From positions 50,821,563 to 50,885,562 of the forward strand of contig CM059972.1 of assembly GCA_030490835.1 (NCBI GenBank): a stretch of 64,000 nucleotides of DNA. Direction: 5' to 3'. Under the pieces are notes generated by a model, which was not told the origin of the DNA, did no database searches, and was given only the letters and a program-made list of their open reading frames with translations. Both the position numbers and the translations under genes were made by a program. Every line of letters starts with the position of its first letter. Position 1 is the first letter of the stretch. Positions 45,030 through 56,700 of the stretch are shown piece after piece. Origin of the DNA: Annona cherimola. Its lineage: Eukaryota; Streptophyta; Magnoliopsida; Magnoliales; Annonaceae.

Positions 45030-48000
45030 TGTGAAACCCTAACCCAAGTAAGCCATATGTATGTATTGAATATGTATTTGATGATTATTTATGAATCATG
45101 GAATTATGAAGGTATTTTATGATTTTTGCTAATTATGGCAATTAGGGTTATGGGTTAGCATTAATGATGTGATTAAGCATTTTAAGCCCAAATGAGATAA
45201 TGGGTTTAGAATGAATTATTTGTGATTTAAGTGTGTAATTATATCATGAAAAATCATTTTTCGTGATTTAAAATGAATTATGGAAATAAAGATGGAAATT
45301 GTCAAGTGTGAAGGAAAATATTAGAAAATTCATAACTCAACGCCTAGAAGGCGGATTCAAGTGAAATTTGAGATGAAAATTGTTAATATTAGGCTTGGTA
45401 TTATGGAATGAAAAGATCATGAAAATTCTTGATGAAATGAGAATTATGAATTTTTTTAAGTATATGTTCATTTCAACCGTTAACTTTAAACGGCTATATC
45501 GGGAGCTAGAAAACTCGAATTGAGTTGAAATTTGAAACGGTTGAATGAAATGGTGAGATATTTATTTTGAATGGATTGGATTATGCATGACATGTTGGGA
45601 AAATACCTGAATTGAAAAAGGTGAGCATGGTTGACTAATGCACCTCAAAAGTACTCTACATTTAATGCTAGAGTACAAAGCATGAGTGCATAAATTTAAT
45701 GACATTTGAGGTGTCAAGTGCAGGCCATTTCTAAGGTATTTTATGCATTAATATAAAATGCAAATATCTAAATAAAATCCCAGCAATGAATGTTCATAAT
45801 TAATGAAGCTATGAGTGCTCAAAAAGAGGATAGGAGATATGGACGTCCAAGTGATGATATTGTTGGATTTTTGAGCAATTGTTATTTTATAAATGATGTA
45901 TATGAATAGCTAACATGATGGGATGCATAAATAAGTATTTAATTATGTGAAAAATATCCAAGGAAATTCGTGATTTGCAGCTGCCCATGAAAGGTGGAAA
46001 AATGGACAGCTTGTGTATGCAAATGACGTCCCACGTTTGATGCTGCTGCAATAATTTTTATTAATTTTTAAACACCAAATTAATACATGAATTAAGGGGT
46101 AATTAGGTGTCTAAATTACCCACATATTGGAATTTTAAAAATGAAGAAAAATGGCTGAAAAATGGGCAGCAGCTGGACGTTATGGTGGAAGCAGATTGAC
46201 GGTCAAGATGAGGGCAGATTTTGGATTTTTAGAAAATGGTAAAAACCCATTTTACTTGGCTGTAATTGTGCCAACACATAAGGTAGATAAGGGTGCATTT
46301 AAGTGTGTGGAATTGCAGCACAAGTGGGGCCCACAAAGCTGGAAAATCCAGCTACACAAGGGTGATCGTGCATGTGGGGAGAGAGAGAGAGAGAGAGAGA
46401 GTTCTTGGAAATTTCCAAGGGCTGGAAATTCCTTCCCCAAGCAACAGCAGCTCACGTCCCCAACCTGGCCAGCAAGGAGAAAGGAAAATAGGGGAAAAAG
46501 AGGAAGAAAGAAAGAGGAGAAGTGGAGGAAAGCAAGCTTCTCAATTTTGGATTGAATCCACTCAAGTTCAAGTAAGTATATGATATTGAAAATTAAATTA
46601 TGGTCGGAACAGTAAATGGATGATTTTTATCATGAAAATTTTTGAGAACAATCCTCATTCTATGATTAAGGAACGACCAAAGTTTCAGCTTAAAAGGATA
46701 TGTATGTTGGAAATTAAAAATCCGTGAATATTAGCCCAAACAGGGTAAAACGGGTTACAGGATCAGCTGTAGAAAAGGATTTTTAATAATTTTTCTACAA
46801 GGTTTTTCGGGCTGAAAATTTTACAGGACGTACAAGACATATTGGGGATAACAGGAAAAATTTAAAAATAAGGTTTTTATGGGTGTAAATATACCCCATA
46901 AATAACGTCATTCAGGCTGACTGGAAATGGAGTTTACTGTTCAGCAAGGTAAAAATCCCCAAATAAATATGTAATGTTAATATTTCGTGCTGAAACTTTC
47001 ATGAAAGTTAATTGATGAAGTTATTAAGTTATGGTAGAAATTTCAGATCAAAAATACTTGATTTGATATTAATTCAAGATTTTAAGATTTCAGCACGCCT
47101 GATTTCAGCATATGTGGTTAGTTTGAGAAAGAAATCAAAAAGAAATATGAAACGTGTGTAGAAATGATCCAAATTTAGTTATGTGTTAAATAATTAAATA
47201 TGGATCAAGAAAAGTGCAATTATATGCTGAAATTTCGGATTTATACAACTGCCTAAGGCTATGTGTCAAAAGACACGTTAAACGGGTTAAAAGTGGGTTC
47301 CAAACTAACTGTTTTGGAAACCTATGGAAAATGGATTTAAACCCCATGAAAATACCTTAAGTAAAGTGGTATTAAAGGGTAATTAACCCTCTGGAAAATG
47401 GGTTAAATTTCTGAGTTAAGAAATTTTAAGAAATGCATCATGTTTAAGTGCTAAATGAGCTTATGTGAAGGGATAATGATAAACGGGTGATGAATGACTT
47501 ATGAAAAAATGATTTTATGCAAAAATGCATGAAAATGAGATGAAATACATGTTTATGGATCTGTTTGGAATGACATGTTATTAATCCAAAAGTTTGGATT
47601 TGAATTATGAAGTTTAGGCAATGCTATGTACATAGAAGAAACACCCGTATGTGTATTTTTGGAAAAAATGGGAAAAATTGCAAAGTAAGCTTAATAAAGC
47701 TATGAATGATGCATATGGAATGAATTTTTATGATATTGGAATGAATATCCTAATTTTAGGGTTATGTGCATGTTATATGTATAGGCTATGATGTGTGATA
47801 GCCAAATGTGTGAAAACGGTGCTAATATATGCAAATTAAGCCATATATGTGTATGATGAAGTATGAAGGATATATGCTAATGAAAATGGGTTGGAAAACT
47901 AAATGGAATGCAATGACAAGAAATGTATGAAAAACCATATTATGTTCATGTAGGCAAGGAAAAGAATGGACGGAAAAGGGATTATGGCGATCTCAGGTAA

Positions 48001-49071
48001 GCAAGCAAACTTTCTAAAATGCATTTTCTTTCTATGTGATTGATATGATTGAACTGTGTATGTTTATGCTTATGTTTTTACGAATGGGCAAGCACAAGTT
48101 TTGAATATGACGGCTTTAATGCAAAGCCATAAGATTTGAAAAATGATGACTTTAATGAAAAGTCTCAAGGTTTGCTTCATGGGAAGCAAGCGACACTTCT
48201 TAAGATAAATAACTTATCCTAAGTGTTGCCAAGGATGGGAATGCTTCATGTTAATGGAATTGAGAAATTTTGCTTATGAGTAAGCAAGTTCTCCATGTTA
48301 ATGTTGTTTTAAGGATTTCATGTTTGATATCGATGGTTTTAAGAATTTGCTTTTGAGGAAGCAAGTTCTATATGATATGGTTCAACAGCGTTTTATAAGA
48401 AAATGGGAATTTTACCCTTTTTCACAAAATATGTTTGGTAAATGAGTTTTGAGTTATTTCTACAATAACTCGCGATAAACAATGATGAAAAAGATTTGTT
48501 TTACTAGGTCAAGATAATTCAATATTAAATTACGTTTTGGACATAGTCCACATGTTTTGAAATGATATTTGAACAGTTTTGGTTTCCTTTGGATAAGGAA
48601 ATCTATGTTGAAAATGTTGGAAAAATGTTTCTACGGATGTGTTGAAAGGGATTTATGGATGACCAACCTCCTATGATTGATTTCATAAATTGGTTTAATT
48701 TCAGGTTGCTTGATGGCACGCAAAAGACTATGCAATTTTCCTCTATGTAAAAATGATTAATATGTGGACAATTATTAAATTTTTAGGTGAAGGACAAGGG
48801 GATAGCATAATTGCATAACTTTTGTAAACAAAAGATCCTGAAATAGAAACCAAGAAAATATTAGAGGAAAATATGATTTATTTATGAAAATTCAAAGGAT
48901 TTGAAATTCTTTTATTAAAAGGATTTTAAGATGTATTGTTTCTCAAACGTTTCAAATGTTTATCAAAATACTTTACTCAAAACGTTTTTAAAAAGAATTT
49001 AAGGAAGGTCATCCTAAAACTGGATTTCAAATAACAACTTGTTACAGTGGGTGCGCTCGCTTACAAGTTGA

Positions 49072-49235
49072 CACGGACTGCGGTCTGTGATATGGTTTTG
49101 AAAATAATTGTTAAATATAGACTTCGGTCTATGATTTTTGTGCATATGGATGCAGGCTGCGGTCTGTGATCCCGGTTTAAAAGAACATGGGTTGCGGCCT
49201 GTGGTTCTTCAAACCAAAACGGACTGCGGTTCGTT
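49072..49235 (+). ncRNA. Cluster of five UNCG-tetraloop hairpins (candidate structured RNA)
   Basis: Hairpins at 49072-49089 (loop UGCG), 49116-49133 (UUCG), 49152-49167 (UGCG), 49181-49209 (UGCG, with a one-base bulge) and 49218-49235 (UGCG). Four of the five close with C-G, the C(UNCG)G form known to be exceptionally stable in RNA. Stems are 6-12 bp, differ in sequence and use G-U pairs that form only on the plus-strand transcript. Loop spacing is 44, 35, 35 and 32 nt. Copy in the right LTR at 57779-57942. Transcription is inferred. Confidence 0.5.
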
Positions 49236-49749
49236 AGGATAACGTACGGTGCACCGGTACAAGGAATAGGCTGGTTGTAGAGCACGGTTGGGATGACCGG
49301 GGCCCACTCTACATAAGGCCAAGTCGCTAAGGGATGGCAGGAGTGCCAGCGGCGCCCTCCCTGAGATGGGAGCAGGATAAGTGAACAGCCGCCTGGCTAG
49401 CGTGCTGTTAAGGATTCTCTTCCAAAAGGTAGCATGATCACTTGCTAAGTGTCACTACTGGATGGAGAGAAATGCATTTGCTTATGTTTTATTTCTGAAA
49501 AGCCCAAAGATTGGGTTATGAAAATATGATTTTATGAAAGTATCCTAAAGGGATTTCTATGAAATGGTTACCCTAAAAGAAAGGGGATTTTACACAAAAG
49601 TGTAAATAACAAGAATTAAAGGAAATGTGTTTATGCAAATGCATTCATGAAAATGGTTTTCCTTGTTTGCTATAAACAAGCCCCAAGACGGGGAATTATG
49701 AAAAGGATTTATGTTCATTTCTAAAAGAGCCTAAATAAAGAATGTTTTT

Positions 49750-50242
49750 GGACATAAGAATGTCCTTTGCCGAGAAAGGCTTATGTGATTGATGTTTAAG
49801 GACATATGAATGTCCATTGCCAATAAGGTTATGTAAATGATGTTTTGAGACATGAAATGTCTCTTGATTTTATGATGGCTTATGTGAATGATGTTTTGAG
49901 ACATGAAATGTCTCTTGGCTAAGGAATTTTATGATGGTTTATGTTAATGATGTTTTGAGACATGAGATGTCTCCGTTGCCTAAGTATTTATGTTGTTTTG
50001 GACGGAAAATGTCCACTGGCAACCGAATGATTTCATGTAATGGCTATGAACATTGAGAATGTTCATATAAGATTAATGGAAACTCATCATTAAAGGTAAA
50101 ATGTATATGTTTTGCCTAAACAAGCCCAGGCGCGGCTTGTAAATGATTTTAAGAATGAATGCTTTATGAAAGCATTCAAGGACATGAAATTGTCCTTATA
50201 ATAAAGGATTTCATGATGGTATTTTAGGACATACGCATGTCC
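49750..50242 (+). repeat. Degenerate tandem repeat, about 50 bp unit, each with a palindromic GACAT/ATGTC hairpin
   Basis: Hairpins at 49750, 49800, 49847, 49898, 49957, 50000, 50048, 50178 and 50227 share the pattern GGACAT...ATGTCC or GAGACAT...ATGTCTC, one with GAACATT/AATGTTC. Unit spacing is mostly 43-59 bp. Changes in one arm are matched in the other in most units. Confidence 0.8.
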
Positions 50243-50935
50243 TCAGGAACAAGGTATTCCCAATGTTTATGAAAAAGGTTTTTAAGAAGCCTTGCCCTAA
50301 AATGCTTGCTTACTGAGTTGTCACTCACGTTTTGTTTTCCAAACCCTTAGACAGGTACTGAGGAGACTCAGAAGGTTGCGAACCTCAGACATGGAGGAAG
50401 GTCCATGATGATAGCCTTGAAGGCTATGAGGAATGAAAAAGCATAAATATGCTAAGGTAAGCTAATGTGTATGTGAACTTAATGAGAATATTAAGTTCTA
50501 TATATGATTCAATTGTTGAATGTATGGATGTATGGATATGAAACATGATACTTAGGACAAGGAATCTTTCACTGCAAAAAGGCAGGTAAAGATGCTATGT
50601 GTTTATGTATATCCGAACTTAGCTAGAGTTCTAAGTTCCATGTGAATTAATGACTGAATGTATGAAAGTATGATTTATTCAATGATTCAGTGTATAACGA
50701 CAGGCATATAAAGATGCTATGAATGAAATGATGAATTTTATTACAAGTGAAATGTCACAATGTGTGATGATTGTCATGTCAAGATTATGAATGATGACAG
50801 ATGAATAATCGAAAAAAAATTTGGACGTATTCCAATTAAAAACCCGCCGCGTGATCAGGGCAACAATCCTGATTCACATTTACCAATCGATAGATCTTGA
50901 GGTAAGGAAGTGACGTCTCGGTTCGGGGCGCCACA

Positions 50936-53736
50936 GAGCATGGTATCAGAGCAAGGATTGGTAAACAGGCGTGGTAAGGAGAAAATAAAGGATGATGAAA
51001 GGATAGGTCTGATGTCACAAAGTTGGTATCAGAATATGGATTGGTAATGGGCATGGAAAGCAAAGGTCTGATATCACAAAGATGATATTTTAGCAAAGAT
51101 TGATGGACAGCTATAGAAGAAAAATGGAAAGTGATGTAAGAAATAGATTGAGACTATAAGACACATACGATATGTATTGTCTTATATTGTGTGTCATTGT
51201 GACACAAGTATATAGTTAATTAAGGAAATGTAGCTGGTCGCTATGTTTCATAATGTAGATGGTATACGAAGGAAAAATGATATGAGGACAATGAGATGAA
51301 GTAGGAGATAAGAGAGTTTAAGGAAAGACAAAGGATAGAAGGGAAGTAGAACAGCTGATGGGTTATGGGACTCTACATAGAAACCCCCCATAGCTAAGGT
51401 TGACCACACCTTACTTAAGGTAGACTATACTTTGCTTAAGATAGCACATGATTGTGCTATATGATACATATGTTTAAGGTACAGTGTCATGGTGACATAT
51501 GGAAGGCACCAAGGTGCCAACTTTCTAAGTGATTGTTGGTTTAGAGTTTATAGTCATGATAAAATGACAGATTATGCAAATATAATCTGTATGTGTAGGG
51601 AAAAGCAACCTTACACTATGAAATGTGCAGGCAGAAATGAGAAAAGTAAGAAAAAAGGGAGTTTCTTTTAACTCCTAATGTATGATGTTTGATGTTATGA
51701 AAATATGAATGCATTTGATTTTATTCAAGTGCTAAGTGTATATGAAAAAGGAAAGATCATTGATCTTTCTAGATTATGTTATTGACTATGTATGATGATT
51801 CCATGATCAGAATTGATCATGTTGACTATGTGTGATATGAATGAAAATTATAATGAGAAATGCTATTGACATAATGCTATATGTTGCTTTCTACTACATG
51901 CTTATCGCCTTAGTTTTGAACAAGGGATAGGCAGTTACTGATATGAGTCAACGGGAAAGAAGAGAAGCTAATAGCAAATCTAAATGATCAGGACAAGTGA
52001 GTCCATAAGCTCATTAACGACGGGTAACTATAAACCCTAAGTCAAAGGATTTGAGGTGTTACCGCTAAGAGTAATATCTCACAGGTAGAAAGAGTAAAGG
52101 CTAACTGCAACTTTAGAAGAAGCAGTGCAAGTAGGCCGCCCAAGATTGTGTGGCTTCGATAGAAAGAATAATACAGGGCCTTTGGAAAAATACCCAACAG
52201 GACCAATTAAAAGCAGGTGGAAAAGATAAAATGGTATAGGTAATATATTTTTACCTAGTACCCAAACCCTTAAAGGTTGATAATGATAAGATAGAAGTAA
52301 ACGGGAAGGTTATTGATGCCTTTCTAGTTCGGTATCCACCTAAGTTCTCAGGTGAAATAGATTTTATTCAGACTGAGTGATGGATGAGTGAACCTAAGAA
52401 CATGTTCAAGGTTTGAACATGTAGTTAAATGAAATGTCCAAGCTTTGATTGGGAATGGTTATAAGTAATAGGAAACCCTAAATGGCTATTATGCCATAAT
52501 CAAAGAAGGTAATTTGGAAGAATTTGTTAAGAAATGTCTTCCAATAGAACATCAGGGTGTAACACATGTTGGTAATTAACATGTATAGTCAGGGCAAGGA
52601 TAACTTGCCACTGAAAATTAAAGAACCTGGTGTAAGAAAAGAAATGAATAAGAAAGGTTAACTTAACTGATAGCTATAACTGATAGAAAATTCCTGCAAA
52701 TTATTGCAGAAAGGTGTAGCAAACTATGCCTAGTTAACATGCATAGAAGGAAAAGGAGATTACACATATGATACCACAAAAGTTGGTATTTATCATAGCA
52801 AGAGATGGTAGATAAAATGAAGGAAAATAAAGGCAATAATGATTGCCGGAATGCTCCTCAATCCCATTGTGATTGAAAGATAGATACGAGAGAAATGATT
52901 TCTCTATAATATCCATAAGAAATGAGGTTAGGAAAATTTGAAAATGATAAGGACCCTTACTAGTTTATGGAAAACTAGAAAGGGAACTGAAGAAAAAAAT
53001 ATTTTAGACTGGTTAATACCGGTATTCCTAATTGATAGTCTACGATGGTAAAATCTAATGGTAGACATTATGAGAAGAGAAAGAATGGATAACTTGGCAA
53101 AAGTGACTTTTGCTAAGATATGTATGAAATTTCATGTATGAAACTCCATACGAGAGCAACTTTTAACTCTATATAAGAGCGACTTTTGCTCTATATTATA
53201 AAATGAATGTATTATGTATAATGATATGTGAAAATGATGGCTATAGATTTTTATGAATGAATGAGTTAGCAAAGGTGTCTTTGCTAAAATGTATATGAAG
53301 TTGTATGTGAGAGCATTTTGCTCTTTTGCTATAGAAATGAAGATATTCATATTATATGAATTGTATGTGTAAGAAGGGAAATGATTGTCATAGATCTTTA
53401 TTTGATATGTTGGAATGGGTAACTTAAGACTTACCCTATGATAAGATGGGAAATGATGCAATTCTCCATGTATAAGTGAAAATAGTATAAAAAGACACAA
53501 ATGAAAGGCAAATGCCAATGAAAAACCCATGTGTGAACATGGAATAATAAAGACAATTGATGGATCTGTTAGACCAAGGCTAAAAAAAAAGCTACTAAGA
53601 CAGAGTAGCGCAGTGGAAGCGTAATGAGCCATTGAAATATTAGAAATGATAATAAGCTAGTAAGTTATATGAGCTCTACCCCGACATATGAAATGTAATA
53701 GGTTTCGGGACGAAACCTGTTATAAGGGGGGAGGAT
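50936..53736 (+). pseudogene. Internal region of element G: primer-binding site, gag remnant, no pol
   Basis: Primer-binding site TGGTATCAGAGC lies at 50941-50952. Near 51941 MSQRERREANSKSK recalls the start of gypsy C gag. At about 52297-52395 VNGKVIDAFLVRYPPKFSGEIDF matches the C gag segment INAFLAQCPPKFAGEP, then a stop. The remainder has no recognisable coding sequence. It is also rich in short hairpins: ACATGTTCAA/TTGAACATGT (52400-52422), TAGCAAAG/CTTTGCTA (53267-53286), CAGATTA/TAATCTG (51568-51589). No protein product is expected. Confidence 0.7.
53698..53736 (+). promoter_or_regulatory. Hairpin and polypurine tract of element G
   Basis: AGGTTTCG-GGA-CGAAACCT (53700-53718) is followed by AAGGGGGGAGGAT and the LTR start. 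Same arrangement as gypsy C (22765-22804). Confidence 0.85.
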
Positions 53737-56700
53737 TGTGAAACCCTAACCCAAGTAAGCCATATGTATGTATTGAATATGTATTTGATGATTATTTATG
53801 AATCATGGAATTATGAAGGTATTTTATGATTTTTGCTAATTATGGCAATTAGGGTTATGGGTTAGCATTAATGATGTGATTAAGCATTTTAAGCCCAAAT
53901 GAGATAATGGGTTTAGAATGAATTATTTGTGATTTAAGTGTGTAATTATATCATGAAAAATCATTTTTCGTGATTTAAAATGAATTATGGAAATAAAGAT
54001 GGAAATTGTCAAGTGTGAAGGAAAATATTAGAAAATTCATAACTCAACGCCTAGAAGGCGGATTCAAGTGAAATTTGAGATGAAAATTGTTAATATTAGG
54101 CTTGGTATTATGGAATGAAAAGATCATGAAAATTCTTGATGAAATGAGAATTATGAATTTTTTTAAGTATATGTTCATTTCAACCGTTAACTTTAAACGG
54201 CTATATCGGGAGCTAGAAAACTCGAATTGAGTTGAAATTTGAAACGGTTGAATGAAATGGTGAGATATTTATTTTGAATGGATTGGATTATGCATGACAT
54301 GTTGGGAAAATACCTGAATTGAAAAAGGTGAGCATGGTTGACTAATGCACCTCAAAAGTACTCTACATTTAATGCTAGAGTACAAAGCATGAGTGCATAA
54401 ATTTAATGACATTTGAGGTGTCAAGTGCAGGCCATTTCTAAGGTATTTTATGCATTAATATAAAATGCAAATATCTAAATAAAATCCCAGCAATGAATGT
54501 TCATAATTAATGAAGCTATGAGTGCTCAAAAAGAGGATAGGAGATATGGACGTCCAAGTGATGATATTGTTGGATTTTTGAGCAATTGTTATTTTATAAA
54601 TGATGTATATGAATAGCTAACATGATGGGATGCATAAATAAGTATTTAATTATGTGAAAAATATCCAAGGAAATTCGTGATTTGCAGCTGCCCATGAAAG
54701 GTGGAAAAATGGACAGCTTGTGTATGCAAATGACGTCCCACGTTTGATGCTGCTGCAATAATTTTTATTAATTTTTAAACACCAAATTAATACATGAATT
54801 AAGGGGTAATTAGGTGTCTAAATTACCCACATATTGGAATTTTAAAAATGAAGAAAAATGGCTGAAAAATGGGCAGCAGCTGGACGTTATGGTGGAAGCA
54901 GATTGACGGTCAAGATGAGGGCAGATTTTGGATTTTTAGAAAATGGTAAAAACCCATTTTACTTGGCTGTAATTGTGCCAACACATAAGGTAGATAAGGG
55001 TGCATTTAAGTGTGTGGAATTGCAGCACAAGTGGGGCCCACAAAGCTGGAAAATCCAGCTACACAAGGGTGATCGTGCATGTGGGGAGAGAGAGAGAGAG
55101 AGAGAGAGTTCTTGGAAATTTCCAAGGGCTGGAAATTCCTTCCCCAAGCAACAGCAGCTCACGTCCCCAACCTGGCCAGCAAGGAGAAAGGAAAATAGGG
55201 GAAAAAGAGGAAGAAAGAAAGAGGAGAAGTGGAGGAAAGCAAGCTTCTCAATTTTGGATTGAATCCACTCAAGTTCAAGTAAGTATATGATATTGAAAAT
55301 TAAATTATGGTCGGAACAGTAAATGGATGATTTTTATCATGAAAATTTTTGAGAACAATCCTCATGCTATGATTAAGGAACGACCAAAGTTTCAGCTTAA
55401 AAGGATATGTATGTTGGAAATTAAAAATCCGTGAATATTAGCCCAAACAGGGTAAAACGGGTTACAGGATCAGCTGTAGAAAAGGATTTTTAATAATTTT
55501 TCTACAAGGTTTTTCGGGCTGAAAATTTTACAGGACGTACAAGACATATTGGGGATAACAGGAACAATTTAAAACTAAGGTTTTTATGGGTGTAAATATA
55601 CCCCATAAATAACGTCATTCAGGCTGACTGGAAATGGAGTTTACTGTTCAGCAAGGTAAAAATCCCCAAATAAATATGTAATGTTAATATTTCGTGCTGA
55701 AAATTTCATGAAAGTTAATTGATGAAGTTATTAAGTTATGGTAGAAATTTCAGATCAAAAATACTTGATTTGATATTAATTCAAGATTTTAAGATTTCAG
55801 CACGCCTGATTTCAGCATATGTGGTTAGTTTGAGAAAGAAATCAAAAAGAAATATGAAACGTGTGTAGAAATGATCCAAATTTAGTTATGTGTTAAATAA
55901 TTAAATATGGATCAAGAAAAGTGCAATTATATGCTGAAATTTCGGATTTATACAACTGCCTAAGGCTATGTGTCAAAAGACACGTTAAACGGGTTAAAAG
56001 TGGGTTCCAAACTAACTGTTTTGGAAACCTATGGAAAATGGATTTAAACCCCATGAAAATACCTTAAGTAAAGTGGTATTAAAGGGTAATTAACCCTCTG
56101 GAAAATGGGTTAAATTTCTGAGTTAAGAAATTTTAAGAAATGCATCATGTTTAAGTGCTAAATGAGCTTATGTGAAGGGATAATGATAAACGGGTGATGA
56201 ATGACTTATGAAAAAATGATTTTATGCAAAAATGCATGAAAATGAGATGAAATACATGTTTATGGATCTGTTTGGAATGACATGTTATTAATCCAAAAGT
56301 TTGGATTTGAATTATGAAGTTTAGGCAATGCTATGTACATAGAAGAAACACCCGTATGTGTATTTTTGGAAAAAATGGGAAAAATTGCAAAGTAAGCTTA
56401 ATAAAGCTATGAATGATGCATATGGAATGAATTTTTATGATATTGGAATGAATATCCTAATTTTAGGGTTATGTGCATGTTATATGTATAGGCTATGATG
56501 TGTGATAGCCAAATGTGTGAAAACGGTGCTAATATATGCAAATTAAGCCATATATGTGTATGATGAAGTATGAAGGATATATGCTAATGAAAATGGGTTG
56601 GAAAACTAAATGGAATGCAATGACAAGAAATGTATGAAAAACCATATTATGTTCATGTAGGCAAGGAAAAGAATGGACGGAAAAGGGATTATGGCGATCT

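Larger units (their letters stand above)
47997..50350 (+). promoter_or_regulatory. Intron-like segment of the G LTR, expanded to 2354 bp
   Basis: Bounded by CAG|GTAAGCAAGC and CCCTTAG|ACAGG, in the same order and LTR position as in the solo LTR (483 bp) and gypsy C (479 bp). Most of the extra length is hairpin array. The copy in the right LTR spans 56704-59057. Splicing has not been shown. Confidence 0.45.
48112..50640 (+). repeat. Hairpin array in the left LTR of G
   Basis: At least 20 perfect stems of 6 bp or more with loops of 2-9 nt. Examples: GGCTTT/AAAGCC at 48112-48128, GAGTTATT/AATAACTC at 48451-48471, GAATGCTTT/AAAGCATTC at 50157-50177, GAACTTAAT/ATTAAGTTC at 50475-50498 and GAACTTAG/CTAAGTTC at 50615-50638. 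Stem sequences differ while pairing is kept. Confidence 0.8.
45030..50935 (+). repeat. 5' LTR of element G (5906 bp)
   Basis: Very long for a plant LTR. A (GA)n run lies at 46379-46401, a splice-donor-like CAAGTAAGT at about 46567, and a second donor-like AGGTAAGCAAGC at 47997. From about 47200 to the end the sequence is a near-continuous series of short hairpins. The conserved Tekay LTR core lies at 49315-49410. A 134-codon frame at 46151-46555 has no recognisable domain; it spans the GA run and is repeated in the other LTR only because the LTRs are copies. Confidence 0.95.

Noticed and set aside
46151..46555. 134-codon plus-strand ORF, repeated at 54858-55262 in the other G LTR
   Set aside because: The duplication follows from LTR identity. 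The frame runs through a GA microsatellite and has no domain or conserved start context.
53132..53632. 166-codon minus-strand ORF with hydrophobic stretches in the G internal region
   Set aside because: Antisense to the element, AT-rich, overlaps many hairpins, and shows no recognisable membrane-protein family.
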